Origin: Gorsachius magnificus | Taxonomy: Eukaryota > Chordata > Aves > Pelecaniformes > Ardeidae | Assembly: GCA_034008185.1 (NCBI GenBank) | Contig: CM067081.1 | Span: forward strand, 22,567,821 to 22,631,820 | Length of the DNA: 64,000 nucleotides | Reading direction: 5' to 3' | Part shown: one piece after another, positions 1-12,406 of the stretch | How the letters are laid out: each line of letters starts with the position of its first letter | How positions within the stretch are numbered: position 1 is the first letter of the stretch | The notes under the pieces: generated by a model | The model's database searches: none | Told to the model about the DNA's origin: nothing | The model's input: the letters and a program-made list of their open reading frames with translations, nothing else | Translations under genes and position numbers: made by a program

Positions 1-412
1 TCACAGAGTGGCAGGGGCTGGAAAGGACCTCCTGAGATCATCCAGTCCAACCCCTCTGCTCAAGTAGGGTCACCCAGAGCAGGTTGCACAGGTCATTGTC
101 CAGGCAGGTTTTGAATATCTCCAAAGAAGGAGACTCCACACACCACCCAGGCAGCCTGTTCCAGGGCTCTGTCACCCTCAAAGTGAAGTTCTTCCTCACA
201 TTCACCTGGAACCTCTTATGCTTCAGTTTGTGCCCACTGCCCCTTGTCCTGTCGCTGGGCACCACTGAGAAGAGTCTGGCTCCATCCTCATGACATCCGC
301 CTTTAAGATATTTGTAAGTATTTATGAGATCCCCTCTCAGTCTTCTCCAGGCTAAACAAGCCCAGCTCCCTCAGCCTTTCCTCATAGGAGAGATGCTCCA
401 GTCTCCTAAGCA
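1..412 (-). mobile_element. CR1 LINE fragment, cut by the window edge
   Basis: Minus-strand CR1: the C-terminal end of ORF2 ([20 protein letters not shown], then [19 protein letters not shown]) and the 3' UTR, whose complement reads cctgagatcatccagtccaa. The 3' tail lies just outside position 1. Among the CR1s found here it is the only one in the same orientation as ATP8A2. The frame has breaks (for example after LEHLSY-type sequence near 390). Confidence 0.92.
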
Positions 413-3400
413 TATGGATATCATACATGGAATCATATCATATGGAAAAGAATCCAGGGTTTTTTTGAACAATTAAGAGATGCTTCTATACAATTTATTA
501 TGCTAGTGTACACCAGAATGTTTCACAACAGAAAGACGGCCACAATGTTCAAGTGAAACTTTTTCAAGTCAAAACTACCATCATGGTTTAACCCCAGTCA
601 GCAACTAAGCACCACAAAAAATCCTCTGATGTAAGAGACTTATTACATGTACTTTTCCAAGAGTATATGCGGTACTAGTATCTGAAATACAGCACACAGT
701 TACTTTACAAAACCCTTCAATGACACAGAACTACTGAGACATTAAAGACTCCTCCATCTCCCACTTAGAGGGGCACTTCAAATGCAACTTCTCACAAGCT
801 GGCCAGCAGCATTCACAACTGGCTCTCAGATATGTTTATGCTTCTCACCCAAAGCGAAGCTATGTGACAAAAATAAAGTTTTGTTCTACCTCAGGTCCTA
901 TTTCAGGGACAAGAACAAGAGTAAGGAAAAATTGTTGAGGGTTTGGGGTTTTTTTTCCCAATATGGTGCACATAGCCTACGTATCTGTACAAGAGAAAGA
1001 TGCACTGGCAATAGCAAGGTTTAATTAGTAGGAAGTAAATTCCTATGAAAGCCAAAAACGTCAGCTGGCAAATGCTGTGTTAACATGTATAAACAAAAAG
1101 TAAGTGTATCAGAAAAAGGTGTAGTAAAAAGACTGCAGATCCAATACTTATACTCGTTTTACTTCATATACTTTGTTATGAATATTTTTATTAGTAACCG
1201 TTTCACACAGGACCTTTATCTTTGCATACCGAAACTTCTGAATTGGTCACTAACATAAGTTGTAGCTTTTGACATGCTGGAGTGCAAAGGCTGTATTCAA
1301 GAAAATGAACAGATGGAATATAATCAGAGTAGTGCATGAAATGTTAAGTCCACAGCAAATTACTGGTCAGAAGGTTACCGCTGCTCTGCTATTTCTAGTG
1401 AAAGCAATGAAAGTTTTATCTCCATCTTAAAATGCATAGCCTGCCAGATTCTCATTTCAGCATCCATTGCTGCAGACCTTTGAAGTCCTTCTTCACGTGT
1501 ATCATCTAGCCCCTTACACGCTTTCATAGCATGTGTTCGATCAGCTGGAAACTACACGTCTCCGGTAATGTCAGATTTTAACCCTGCCTACGTATATATT
1601 TCTGCTTTCAAGCCAGCAATGTAATTTGTTGGTGTCTTGGTATTTTCACAGCTCACAATATATTAGATGGCAGTCTTCCAATTCTATAACAACAGATCAC
1701 CAGCAGCCCAGCTTATGTCAGCTCCTCCACACAGCTGTCATTTGTTTCCTTTCTATATTGTTCCAGCACTGACACAGTATTTGTTGCACTGGCATGAATC
1801 GGGATAGAGCATTCCAATTCCTACTTTAGAGCTGTGAACAGAAAACTTCATTGATAGTTTCTGTGGTGATACATCCCTTACACCATGCCAAGTTTAACCC
1901 CAGCATAAGACAGAAGTCCCTCCAGTTAACTGATTCTACTTTATTACTTATTTTCCTCTTTTAAAGTAAATTCTGCCATTTTAGTACTCAAATTCTTACT
2001 GACCATCTCTGGGAGATTCCTTGTCTGCTCATTCACTAAGCTCAGCTCTATTTCTTCTCATCCCATTTCTTCCTTCTCTGTTTATCTTGGCAGGAAGTTT
2101 GCTTCTTTTAGCCTCTTGTTCACCTGTCCACAGGCAGCTCTCATTCCAAGGGCCTTCTCCCCCCATTTTTCTCCATGTGCCAACAGCTCTGGGTGAAACC
2201 TATTGCTTCTCTTTCTCTATGTGTTTTCCAAAGATCCACGGAACACCTGGTGTACAGCCACCTACACCAATATACCTTGCTGGCTGAACTTACTTTGCAT
2301 GCTGCCCCCACTGAGAACTACAGGCACACTGAGATAGTCTCCTATTTCTGGAAGCAGTCCCCGGATTCTTATTTACAAAGCATTACCTACACTGAAAGCA
2401 AAGTTTCCCTATCTAGAAGGCACAGCATTACCCATTATCAAGCAGGGCATAGACCACTGGTCAGCAAGCTGCATCAGAAGTTTTTATCCCTTTGTGTTCT
2501 CCCTTATTCAAAGGGAACAAAACACCTGGTCTTTTGGGAAGCAAGCTGCACTCTGCAGAGCTACACATCTGCACATTTGTCACGCATGTCCTTATCTGGG
2601 CCTCTTCATTCTGAAGGCAGAAACTGCGTTACTCTAGCCAACTGTTCGCAGCCTGATAAAATTACAAAGAAGTTGCAGGTAAAGTTATTTATTCACCTTT
2701 TCTTTTACTTGCAGCAGTATCAGATCAATGCCTCCATTCACAATATTTCCAGATGAGCAGGACTGACAGGTTTCTGAGCAAATAGCCTAGAAATGGCCAA
2801 TGGGATATTAAGGCACAGTCACAGCTTGAGCTTACTACTTTGCCTAAGAGCGGCACATTCTCCCAAGGACAGCTAATAAAATACTTATCCATTTCATTAC
2901 CAGGAAGAATTATGACTCACTGTCTTAAAGATGTGAACTTCCTACTGTTTTGTTCATTAAAGTACCTGGAGAACAGTGTGAGGATCCAGCCATGTTGGGC
3001 TTCTCTAGAACAGTGAAGCTGGTAAGGCTGGATGGAATCAGGATATTTCAGGCACAGATTCAAGAACACATTAAGTCTATTGATGTTCAAATGCTGGTTA
3101 AATGCAAGTTCATCTTGTCCAAAGCCACTGAAATATGGCCTAAAATAAAGATACTGCCTTGCACTTGAGCAAAAGAGAAATACCAAAATCCCATGCACAG
3201 TAAGGGCAAAAGCAGAAGAGTGAAAAATATTTCTCACCAAGCTATAACAATTTAATTGTTAGCTGTAAAGCGATATGTTTGGACAGTTTTCAGGCAACAG
3301 TTACTTTCTGAACTAAAGCCTCCCAGATGTTCTCACCACCTGAAAGTATTTTCCCCTTACCGTATTTTAAATTCCAGTTTTTCATTTCAGTAGTGGTATG

Positions 3401-6400
3401 CTTTTCACATTCTGCTTTCTTAAGGAATTAAGAATCAGCTGAAGATAGTGGTCATTTCAACAAAGCCTGACAGGATAAAAGCCTCAGTTCCCACACACTT
3501 CATGAAAATAAGCAGACATGTTGGAGAGATCTAAACGAACACTTTCACTGAGGTAAAGGCTCAACACGAGCACAACAGTTGTCTGTTCTGCTTGGCCAGC
3601 TGCTGAACTACTCACATACATACTCACTGAATCAACTCATGCATCCGCAACTATTAGACATGCTTGCTGCTTCTTGCCCAAGCAGTAATTTGCAGGCCAC
3701 AGAAGAGAGTTTATATGCAGACTAGAATTAGTAGAGGAAGTTCAGAGAGAATCCAGAGAGATAATAGAGAAGTCTAGGATGAGATCCAAGATTATTAGTT
3801 GTTTCACTTGACCTCCTTCCCTGCACTCCTATCAGGGTAAAAAATAACCCCACACCAAACAGACTTCCATCTCCACGATGAGTTTATTCGCAGCACATGT
3901 GCAACTTCTAAGCACCAAGATAAAGATCACCTAGCATATTCACCAACCTTTCTTTTCAGATTTTGGAAATAACTGATCTTTTAGTCTAACAAGAGTTTAC
4001 ACCATTTTCCTTATAGAAACAAGCCAGCATCATACTCCTGGTGCTGCTGCACAGTTCATCCAACAGAAGCTGTTACAAAGAAAAAGCATACGCAGACAAA
4101 CCTAGGTATTTTCTTCCATATTAAAATCCCAGAGAAGTCAAGAGAAACCTCCACACGTTTTCAAGACAAGTTATTTTTCCTTGGAACACTTCCTGCAGGG
4201 CAATAATTCTTTGACTGTTTCTCAAGAGTAGATTTGGCCATCAGTCAGTCCTCGCACACCAGTGGCCCAGAAGAGCTATGAAATTTAGAGGTAATGCAGG
4301 ATGCTAAAAATCTTCCTAGCAGATGGAAAACAGTCTCATGAGGACAAGTACATTGTTTTTTTTTATTTTCAACCTGGAAAGAAAATTACTTGGCACTGAG
4401 ACAGCTCTACACTGTGACTGGATTGAAAAAAAACATCTTCAAGACCAGAGCAATGAGCACTTAATGAGCATGTGTGAGAGACAGCACACTGACAGCTTTA
4501 GCTGCAAAAGGGCAAATGTTTAAAGGGGATTCATTGCCCAGCTGAGTACAGCACCACCTGACCCCACAAGGCAGCCTGTGCTAGAACACTGCAGTCTTAT
4601 CACCTCAGTTCACTAAATGAGTAGAGATTGTCAGACATCTGTAAACAGCATCTGCAGCTATCTAGTAGCTACGAAAACTAGGACACTAAGGAGTTTCAGG
4701 TAGAAGGAAGCAGTTTATGCACCTTAACAGCTGACCTAATGCAAGAAGTTCATGGGATAGAAACATGCAACTCTTTCCTCTCCTACTACCCTGTAATCCA
4801 GCCCTCATCTCACTGATGCAGTGTGACAAATGGATCTGAACTTCCTAAGCAAACTGTCACACATAACCCTTGCACTCCTGTGTCTTGTGCTAAATCACCA
4901 CTTTTCAGTGGGTAGCAATCCATCCCTCCAGTACAGTCAGGCTCCAAAAGGTATCTTTCGCCTACACAAGGTACACCTTAAATCTTATCAGCCAGAAGTT
5001 TCCCCACTGATTGTCCGAGGGCCGAGTTCACACAGTGTGCTCAGCCCAACAGTCAGCTGTGCAATGACAACAGTAGTTATCTGTTCAAGTTGCCAGCCAA
5101 AAGGAAACTTGATGCATAAGGGTTCAACACGTAAAGAACAAAGACTTCTGAGCTGTCTCGACTGACACCTAAGGAAGCTACCAAAATCCTCTATTTGCCT
5201 GCTATAACAGCAAGTATTCATTTCATCCCCCAAAGCAGAAGCTCTACTGAGAGAAGATCAAAGAATTAAAGATATCCCAAAGTCAAGGAGCCATCAAGAC
5301 TAGATGAGAAGCTCCATCTCACAGCCCATTTGATGTATGTCTCTCCTGCTCAGTCTATTAAAACATACCAAAGCACTTTTCTGTACAGATGCCTAAAGCA
5401 ACACCCAGTGAGGAAGAGCTCAAACAGTTTTTATCATCCGTAGCCTGCACCTAAAGCAGTAGCCTTCCATTCAGAATGAGTACCTGGAGTCAGCAACTGC
5501 CATAGACCATACTGCAGCCATATGTAAACAAGCAGAACACAGAAGAACAGAAGGCAACCCAAATCTTGGCTGCAAGTGATGAGCAGTGGGAAGTCCTTCC
5601 ATTGCAGATATTACAAAAGCCACACAGGAAGCCAGTACACTGTCCTGGCAGAACCACCATCCTGAAGATTAGAGCTCAGGAGCCATCTTCTGGCTCTATC
5701 TTCCTGAGGAATAGGTAGTGACATACAGAATAATTAGATATTCCAACAGGGATTTATACCATGCTGCATTTCAACTTCTCAGGTACTATATAGCAAAACA
5801 GAAAGCAAAGCTTTGCTGCATGCAAACAGTATGTTGTAACTATATTTTAGATGCTCATACTAAACTTAACCAGCCCAGTAACAGAAGTTACACTGACTAA
5901 GGAGAAGAATCAGCTAATCAAATTTGTCATTTGAGTTTGCGCTTGCCAATGCCCAGATACCCTACTGTGATACAGCTTCTGCAGAATAGAAGGGTCATAT
6001 TTTTTGCAAGTGACTTAAATTGTCTGCTGTCTAGTCAGACACTTCATAGCAGCATGGTTTCTGAATAAGCAATGAACTGACACTCTCCTAAGGGCTAGGT
6101 CCCTTTAGGACACAATCAATTAGGCTAGTATTACTAATCACTAAGTCTCAAGCTAAGCTTAAGCTTGCAATTAAGTCCCATCTCTTACATCCTTTATGCA
6201 ACTGGAATTCCCAACACTTGCAGTATTTAAAGCAGGTTCTCACCAGAACCACCTTGCAATGCCCTAGATTAGTTAAAAATAGTATTTCCACAGTATGGAT
6301 GTTTGAACACTCCATGTATTTTTTATTTTAAAGGATTACCATTTCTACCATCATTTGCACTACGGGATGCTATCTTCCATATACACTAGCATGCATGAAG

Positions 6401-6642
6401 CTGGTTTATAGATAGCTGGTACCCATATCTATGTCATTGTTTAACTCAGTAGTAAGACAAGTGGGCAGAAAGGGGCTGGGGGAGCTATTTTGTTTCCTTT
6501 TTCCCCCCACTCTCTGCTTGCATCTGTGGTTGCGTGACACACCCCTAGCACAGACCTGATCAGTAGATTTGTTTAGCATTCAGTTCCAGACAGGCCTAGA
6601 ATAGGGTGTTTAAGAGACATGATTTTCCAAGAGTAGACTTAC
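413..6642 (-). other. ATP8A2: ATP8A2 intron 16, partial
   Basis: Begins with gtaagt after exon 16 and runs leftward past the window. Apart from the CR1 at the edge and the possible pseudogene at 1180-1860, I see AT-rich sequence with short open frames. The longest is 193 codons on the plus strand (2175-2756), with no recognisable domain. The next ATP8A2 exon is not here. Confidence 0.85.
1180..1860 (-). pseudogene. Possible decayed processed pseudogene, parent not recognised
   Basis: On the minus strand, 1538-1387 reads PADRTHAMKACKGLDDTREE, then GLQRSAAMDAEMRIW and QAMHFKMEIKLSLLSLEIA, closing with EQR and TAA. Just upstream another frame gives VSVLEQYRKETNDSCVEEL and ELEDCHLIYCEL, broken by stops and frameshifts. 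About 190 bases after the TAA an AATAAA lies at about 1194-1189, as in a retrocopied 3' UTR. Charged, low-stop protein-like wording with frame breaks suggests an old retrocopy, but I cannot name the parent. It could also be chance. It lies in intron 16 and shares the strand of ATP8A2 but not its frame. Confidence 0.3.
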
Positions 6643-6718
6643 ATGGTCATTTTCAATGTTTTGCAGCAGTCTTGGGTCATCAAATTCACATGATTCACTG
6701 GTGGAAGGAGGTAGCTGG
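6643..6718 (-). CDS. ATP8A2: ATP8A2 coding exon 16 (start of N domain); last in window
   Basis: 76 bases, residues 454-479: completes Ser and reads QLPPSTSESCEFDDPRLLQN then IENDH. CEFDDPRLLQNIE matches CDFDDPRLLKNIE of human ATP8A2 at the beginning of the nucleotide-binding domain. The acceptor is tttgcag|C and the donor is CAT|gtaagt, phase 0. The next expected exon (beginning PTAP-IQEF in mammals) was not found between 1 and 6642, so intron 16 runs off the left edge. Confidence 0.93.
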
Positions 6719-8000
6719 CTGCAAAGCAAGACAAGCATATGCAAACATAACAGTGGCAACACTTCCAATCTCACTACTTCATCTATTGGAAAGCAAAGGA
6801 AAAACAAAGATTCCACTGTCCTTGAAGATATTGTGAAAAGATCACGTACGTGATGCACAAAGCACTGAAAATGAGCAACAATTTCTTCAGAACACCGGCA
6901 AGAAACCCAAAATGGTTATGCCTAAAAGTGTATTTGAGAAGACTGTAGTGTCAACACACTTCCTAGGACAGATGTAGCAGAAACAGCTTTTAAGTGGACT
7001 TGAAATACATTGATTTCAAGGTGAGTTGCTTTTAAGATAGGACAAAGAGCAATATCCCTAAGCTCCCTCTCTAGTCTGTCAGCTCTGCTTCAGGTTGATC
7101 ACTGGAGGATTTTAAGCTTGAGTGCTCCAAATTAGTACCTGAAGAAACTCTTCCACAGAACGGACTAGAAAAGCAGCATACAAGGAGAGAAAAGTTGGCA
7201 GTGAAGGAAACAACAACATAGTTGAAGAGAGTCATCCATAGAAATTACATCTCAAAGCAGCAACATACCGTATCATGTCACCTTCTTAAAAGGTGATCAT
7301 ATAAATGAGATGGACCTAACTTAGTTCATCAGAAAGTGGTTAACAGCATTCATCACCTACCTGTTTCTTGGGTGGGTCTCACTTCTTACCTATATTTGCC
7401 AAAGCTGCATCAGCCTTCTCTGGCTCTTCCCCCTTTCCTATTAATCTGAATATGCTACAGTGACACCTGTGTAACAATTCCAGGTTTTCACTCCTTTCTG
7501 TAGAACAGGACAGACCCATCACCTCTATTCATTAAACCTCTGAATAAAGACGGGTGATTCTCTTGACATGAGAGACACCTCCATAGCAACCTTTTTCCCA
7601 GTGTAATAAAGAAGTTCCTTTTCTTCTCCTTGTCAGGCTTGAACTTAGTGATTGCAAAGAGTAACATTTGGTCTCTAGCTAGAGGTAAGGTTACTGTAAA
7701 GAAGGTTACTCTTGGCTTGTAACTTGGTTGTCTGCAATTATAAATAAGCGCTGCATTAGCATGCATCCAGGCCACCCCAGCCACTGCCTAACCCTCATTC
7801 CCCTTCACCCACCACCTCTCCATGCAGAAGAGAAGACCCATCACCACCCACCAGCTCTGCATTAGGCTCCTGCTGGAAGAGTATTTTACTCAAACACATT
7901 GCTCCTTTGGGCTTCTTCCAGTCCCAAATTGGAAAGCAGTCTTTCTATAGATTGTCCCCACTCTGCTATACAGAACACAAATATCTTAGAATATATTTAC

Positions 8001-8045
8001 CTAAAGTCTTCTGATGAACGTTCTCTTTCTAGCTCAGGAAAGTGA
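8001..8045 (-). CDS. ATP8A2: ATP8A2 coding exon 15 (45-base small exon)
   Basis: Residues 439-454: completes Gly and reads HFPELERERSSEDF plus two bases of Ser. It aligns at equal length with human HFPELAREPSSDDFC in the variable linker between the phosphorylation site and the nucleotide-binding domain. The acceptor is cccctcag|TCAC and the donor is TTTAG|gtaaat. It was too short to show as an open frame and was found by homology and phase. Its 45 bases are a multiple of three, so skipping would keep the frame; whether that happens is unknown. Confidence 0.9.
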
Positions 8046-8794
8046 CTGAGGGGTTGAAAAAGGAAAAAAACATTTATTCCACTTTGCAAACCAAAAAAAT
8101 AGGTAGATGGTGAAGATCAATGAGTCATCACACATACAAACAAATGCTGGAACCACGGGTTCTGCTGTTCATACATTTTAACTAAGTTTTCTACCTTCTG
8201 AGGTATCTAATTTATCTACCATGAAACTCAAAGATTAACTTGCACAGAGATCTTACCAACTACCCATTTAAAACTAATCAAAGACAAAGATTTAGCATTC
8301 AAGACTCAAAAGGCCAAATGCTATGAAATATTGGCATGATCCGAAGGGATCCTTTTAACAGAAACAGAACAAAACCAGTTAAGAGGGTATCCCTCCCGTG
8401 CAAGGAATATTTAACCCTACAATTACAGCTACATGGTTGTAATGAAATCCTGGTTCATCTGAAGAAGTCACAGGAACATGACTGGCAATTGCTACCCCTG
8501 GGCAGCATCTTCTTCCCTCTGGAAAGGCCAGAGGTTATTTAGCACTTCTGGTTTAGTTCAAATTGTGATCACGTAAGTTAGGAAGTGAGTAATTATTTTT
8601 CTTTCCTTCCCCCCCCAGGTTTGCATTTCATAATCTGTGTTGCAGGACATGAAAATGAAAGCTAGTAACTGACCACAAAATATACTAAAATACAAATTGA
8701 AGAACAGAACGTTCTAATCCTGTCCTGATATATAAGTATGTACCATTAATAAGCACATATTAAGCTACAGAGTTTCTAAAAAAAGTCATACCTA

Positions 8795-8959
<165 letters not shown>

Positions 8960-10914
8960 TTAAGTATCAGGAAAATTCTGAGAAACATATGGCTCAAATA
9001 TCACGTTATTGGCCATGCAGGCTTATTACAGCTTGGTTTGTCTCACCAAAGCATCAGGAAGGTAATCAGGAAAGTTATTTAATGAAATTATTTCTCCTTT
9101 ATTTCTAAATGCAGCAAGGCTCAAATAGTAGGTATCAATTGCCAAGGCTCCTGTGTGGTCAATACAGATGTACTTGCTTGTGCTAGCTGAACATGCACCA
9201 AATCTTTCAACCGTACTACCAAACAGTAAGACTGGAAATTAAAACAAAGACTCTTAGGACTATTGAGGAATCATTAGAATACAACACACTGAAGAAATTC
9301 TGTCTTCCAAACATCACCAGGAACTTGCTTGATATCTTTTCCCCATAAACAGTACTGTGCAAGGAATGTCCTAGAGTAAGTCCAAGTGGTATTCAGCAAG
9401 AAAACAAACTGCTTTTTCTGGTACCCAGTCATGAGCAGCCCTGAAGCGCAAGATGCACAGCCAGTCAGCAACGATCAAGCTAATAAACCCTTAACGAAAA
9501 CCAGCAGCTTTCACCTAGAACTTGGAGATAACACCAACACAGCAACACAACCACTTGGAGCATTAGGAGAGTCAAGATACCCACCTGTAGTAGGCTACAA
9601 GAAACCAAAATTAATTGCAAGCTATACTCCATGCTGTTTTACCTCTGCACCAGGTAAGATTTTAAACCAGCAACAGGTAGGAGGGGATGGTGCTAACATA
9701 GGAATTAGCCAATTTAAAAACCAGAATATTTTGCCTAGAGTTGCAAAAAGCTTTTACTTAATTATTTGCAATTCAGTTACAAGACAGTGAGCTGCACAAC
9801 TAGTTAAGTGATCCTTCAGCTGTGCACTACACTGCTTCTGAATACAGCATTGACTGCTAACTTGCACAGGCTCCATTTCCAAAGTGGGTAACCAAACATC
9901 TGCGCAACTGGAAGTCTTTAATAATTCTAGCAGATAACAATTTTAAAATGCACCGAATTCAAAAATTCAGTTTATTATATCGAATCAACGGTAAGCCATT
10001 TCTGAAAACAACATATAGGCCAACAACATACATTATGCCACATAATATAGTTTATTTTGGACAAAACCACTACCATAATTTGGAGGTTGGTAACTTCACA
10101 TCAAAGCAATCTAAATCCAAATCAAAGGAAAAGGCCAATCAGATTAAGCAGGAAGAATATTGACTACCACCCTGCCAAGCAGCACACAATTATGTATTTT
10201 GCATACATAAACACTGTCTCCAACACTAAATTCACATGAATTACAAAGTTCATGTGGTTCAGTTACATACCTATGACTTTGGTGGTCAAGGAAAGAAACT
10301 GGGATTTCTCAATGGTACTACAAAATTCCAATGGCAAAGTTATGTTTTCCAGTAACCTTATTTGGGGAAGCCCTTTCATTTTGAAAAATCCCATTTGCAG
10401 AATTTAACAAATTCCTTACCACAAGTACAAGTTAATACAGCTATCTTTACTTGAAAAGAAAATGGAAACGCTTGAAGGAACACAATCTAAATTAGAAATA
10501 GAACTGCATTTTTTTTTACTTGCATTTCCTGTGAGGTGGTCAGAACATGAAGAACTAAGAACACAGGCTGAAGCTACTGGCCTAGTCTTCAGCCAAGCTT
10601 AGTTCTGTACATTCTGTTCCTGTCTAGACAGTCACAACCACAGGGCATATCTTGAACACCCTTGAGGAAAAAAAGTCCATTTAGAGTGAACATAAGAAAT
10701 AAAGATTCAGTTCCCAAGCTTAAAACTGCCTAATACAACCTTGAATTTAATCCTGCGATATCTCATTATTTTACCTGTAAGACCTGGACTAATAAGTAAA
10801 GATGTCCCATTAACCTGAGCAACAGAATAAAGCAGATTTGTACAGCATGCTCTCATACCTTCTGTCTACGCAGAACATATCACAAACATGACACTTAAGA
10901 AAATGTTGTCTTAC

Positions 10915-10992
10915 CTGCCCAAGTTCCTCATTAAGGTTTGAGGTTCTGGCCATTGCAGGTGTATCTGTTTCAGGATAATACATATCTATGTC
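10915..10992 (-). CDS. ATP8A2: ATP8A2 coding exon 13 (stalk before the P domain)
   Basis: 78 bases, 26 codons, residues 384-409: [20 protein letters not shown] then [23 protein letters not shown] is the conserved stalk just before the phosphorylation site. The variable YYPETD replaces YYIGND of human ATP8A2 at the same length. The acceptor is gtttcag|GAC and the donor is CAG|gtaaga. Confidence 0.95.
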
Positions 10993-12166
10993 CTGAAACG
11001 AGAGCAAAATTAGACCTGTGCTATGCAAATTAAACACTGAAGTATCCAGCCTTCTTTTAGGCAACTCTAATGTGGCTTGATTGACTTAATTACATTGATG
11101 GAGGCTCTGAAAGCTTGAGACAAACAGCAGCCCAGGCTGAACAAGGTGTGCCTCCTTTCCAAAGTATACCTCCATACTACATGTACATGAGAAAAGCCAG
11201 ATTCAATTATAGGTAATTATAATTTTCTTCATTGCATCTCTAATCTAAGATTTTAGTACAGTAGGAAGAAGTTCTACCAGGCATCAGCCATGCTAGTCAC
11301 AGCTCTTCAGTTACAACAATGCAATTTACTCTAGCTGCTTCCATGATTGAAGAGACAATTTAAGTGACACTGAAATCAACTCCTATTACTACATTTAATT
11401 GGGAGGGTAAACAAAACAGCTGAACCAGAGCAATTTCTCAGATAAGACAGCCAAGCATCCTCAATACATTATAAGCAGCTCAGAGAACAAACACACATTA
11501 GACCTTATTTACTTGTGTTTTAGAGGAACCACTACAAGTTTACTGAAAGTTCAAGGATTAATGCCTATCGATAAAAGGTATTCCTCTTGGTTTTGTTCAG
11601 CTTAAGAGACATCACTACAGTATTTTTGGTCCACAACTGAATAGAATCACACTTTGAAGTTAAAGCTTGCCTGAACAGAGGGATCACTGTTTTGTTGCGT
11701 GAGGCACCACCAACTCATCTCCCTACAGAAATACTATGATTCATACCAGAGGTGACCTTAAAGACAGCCTCAAGACTTAAAAACAGAAAAAAACCCAGAA
11801 AACCCCAACACACCCCTAAGCAAGTCCAGTCTTTCCCTCTGCTGTGCTTGAGAGAAGCTAAAAGGTACTCAAGGGTTTTCAAAATATATTTACTGAACAT
11901 GAGTCAGCTGAGAGACCTCCTTCAACCGAAAAAGTTGAGCCTTCCTTCTCATCCTGAAAGCCTAAAATATACAAGAGTGATCACTTGCACAGGGGATCTT
12001 CCTACAACTAAATCTTTTAATTTCCTGTGGAACACAGAACTAATACAGAATAAATCCTCTGAACTTCTCCCTGCCTTTCGCAGAAGATGCATCAGAAAAG
12101 TAATAAAAATATTTGGTAAAGATTTCAGGGTGGTGTTTTGTGTGGTTTTTTTTTTTTTAAATGTCA

Positions 12167-12406
<240 letters not shown>

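Noticed and set aside
1..6642. Search for the next ATP8A2 exon (PTAP-IQEFLTLL…)
   Set aside because: No matching reading frame with splice sites was found on the minus strand, so it probably lies beyond the window.
9386..9790. 134-codon plus-strand open frame in intron 13
   Set aside because: No recognisable domain and no splice or promoter support; length is possible by chance.
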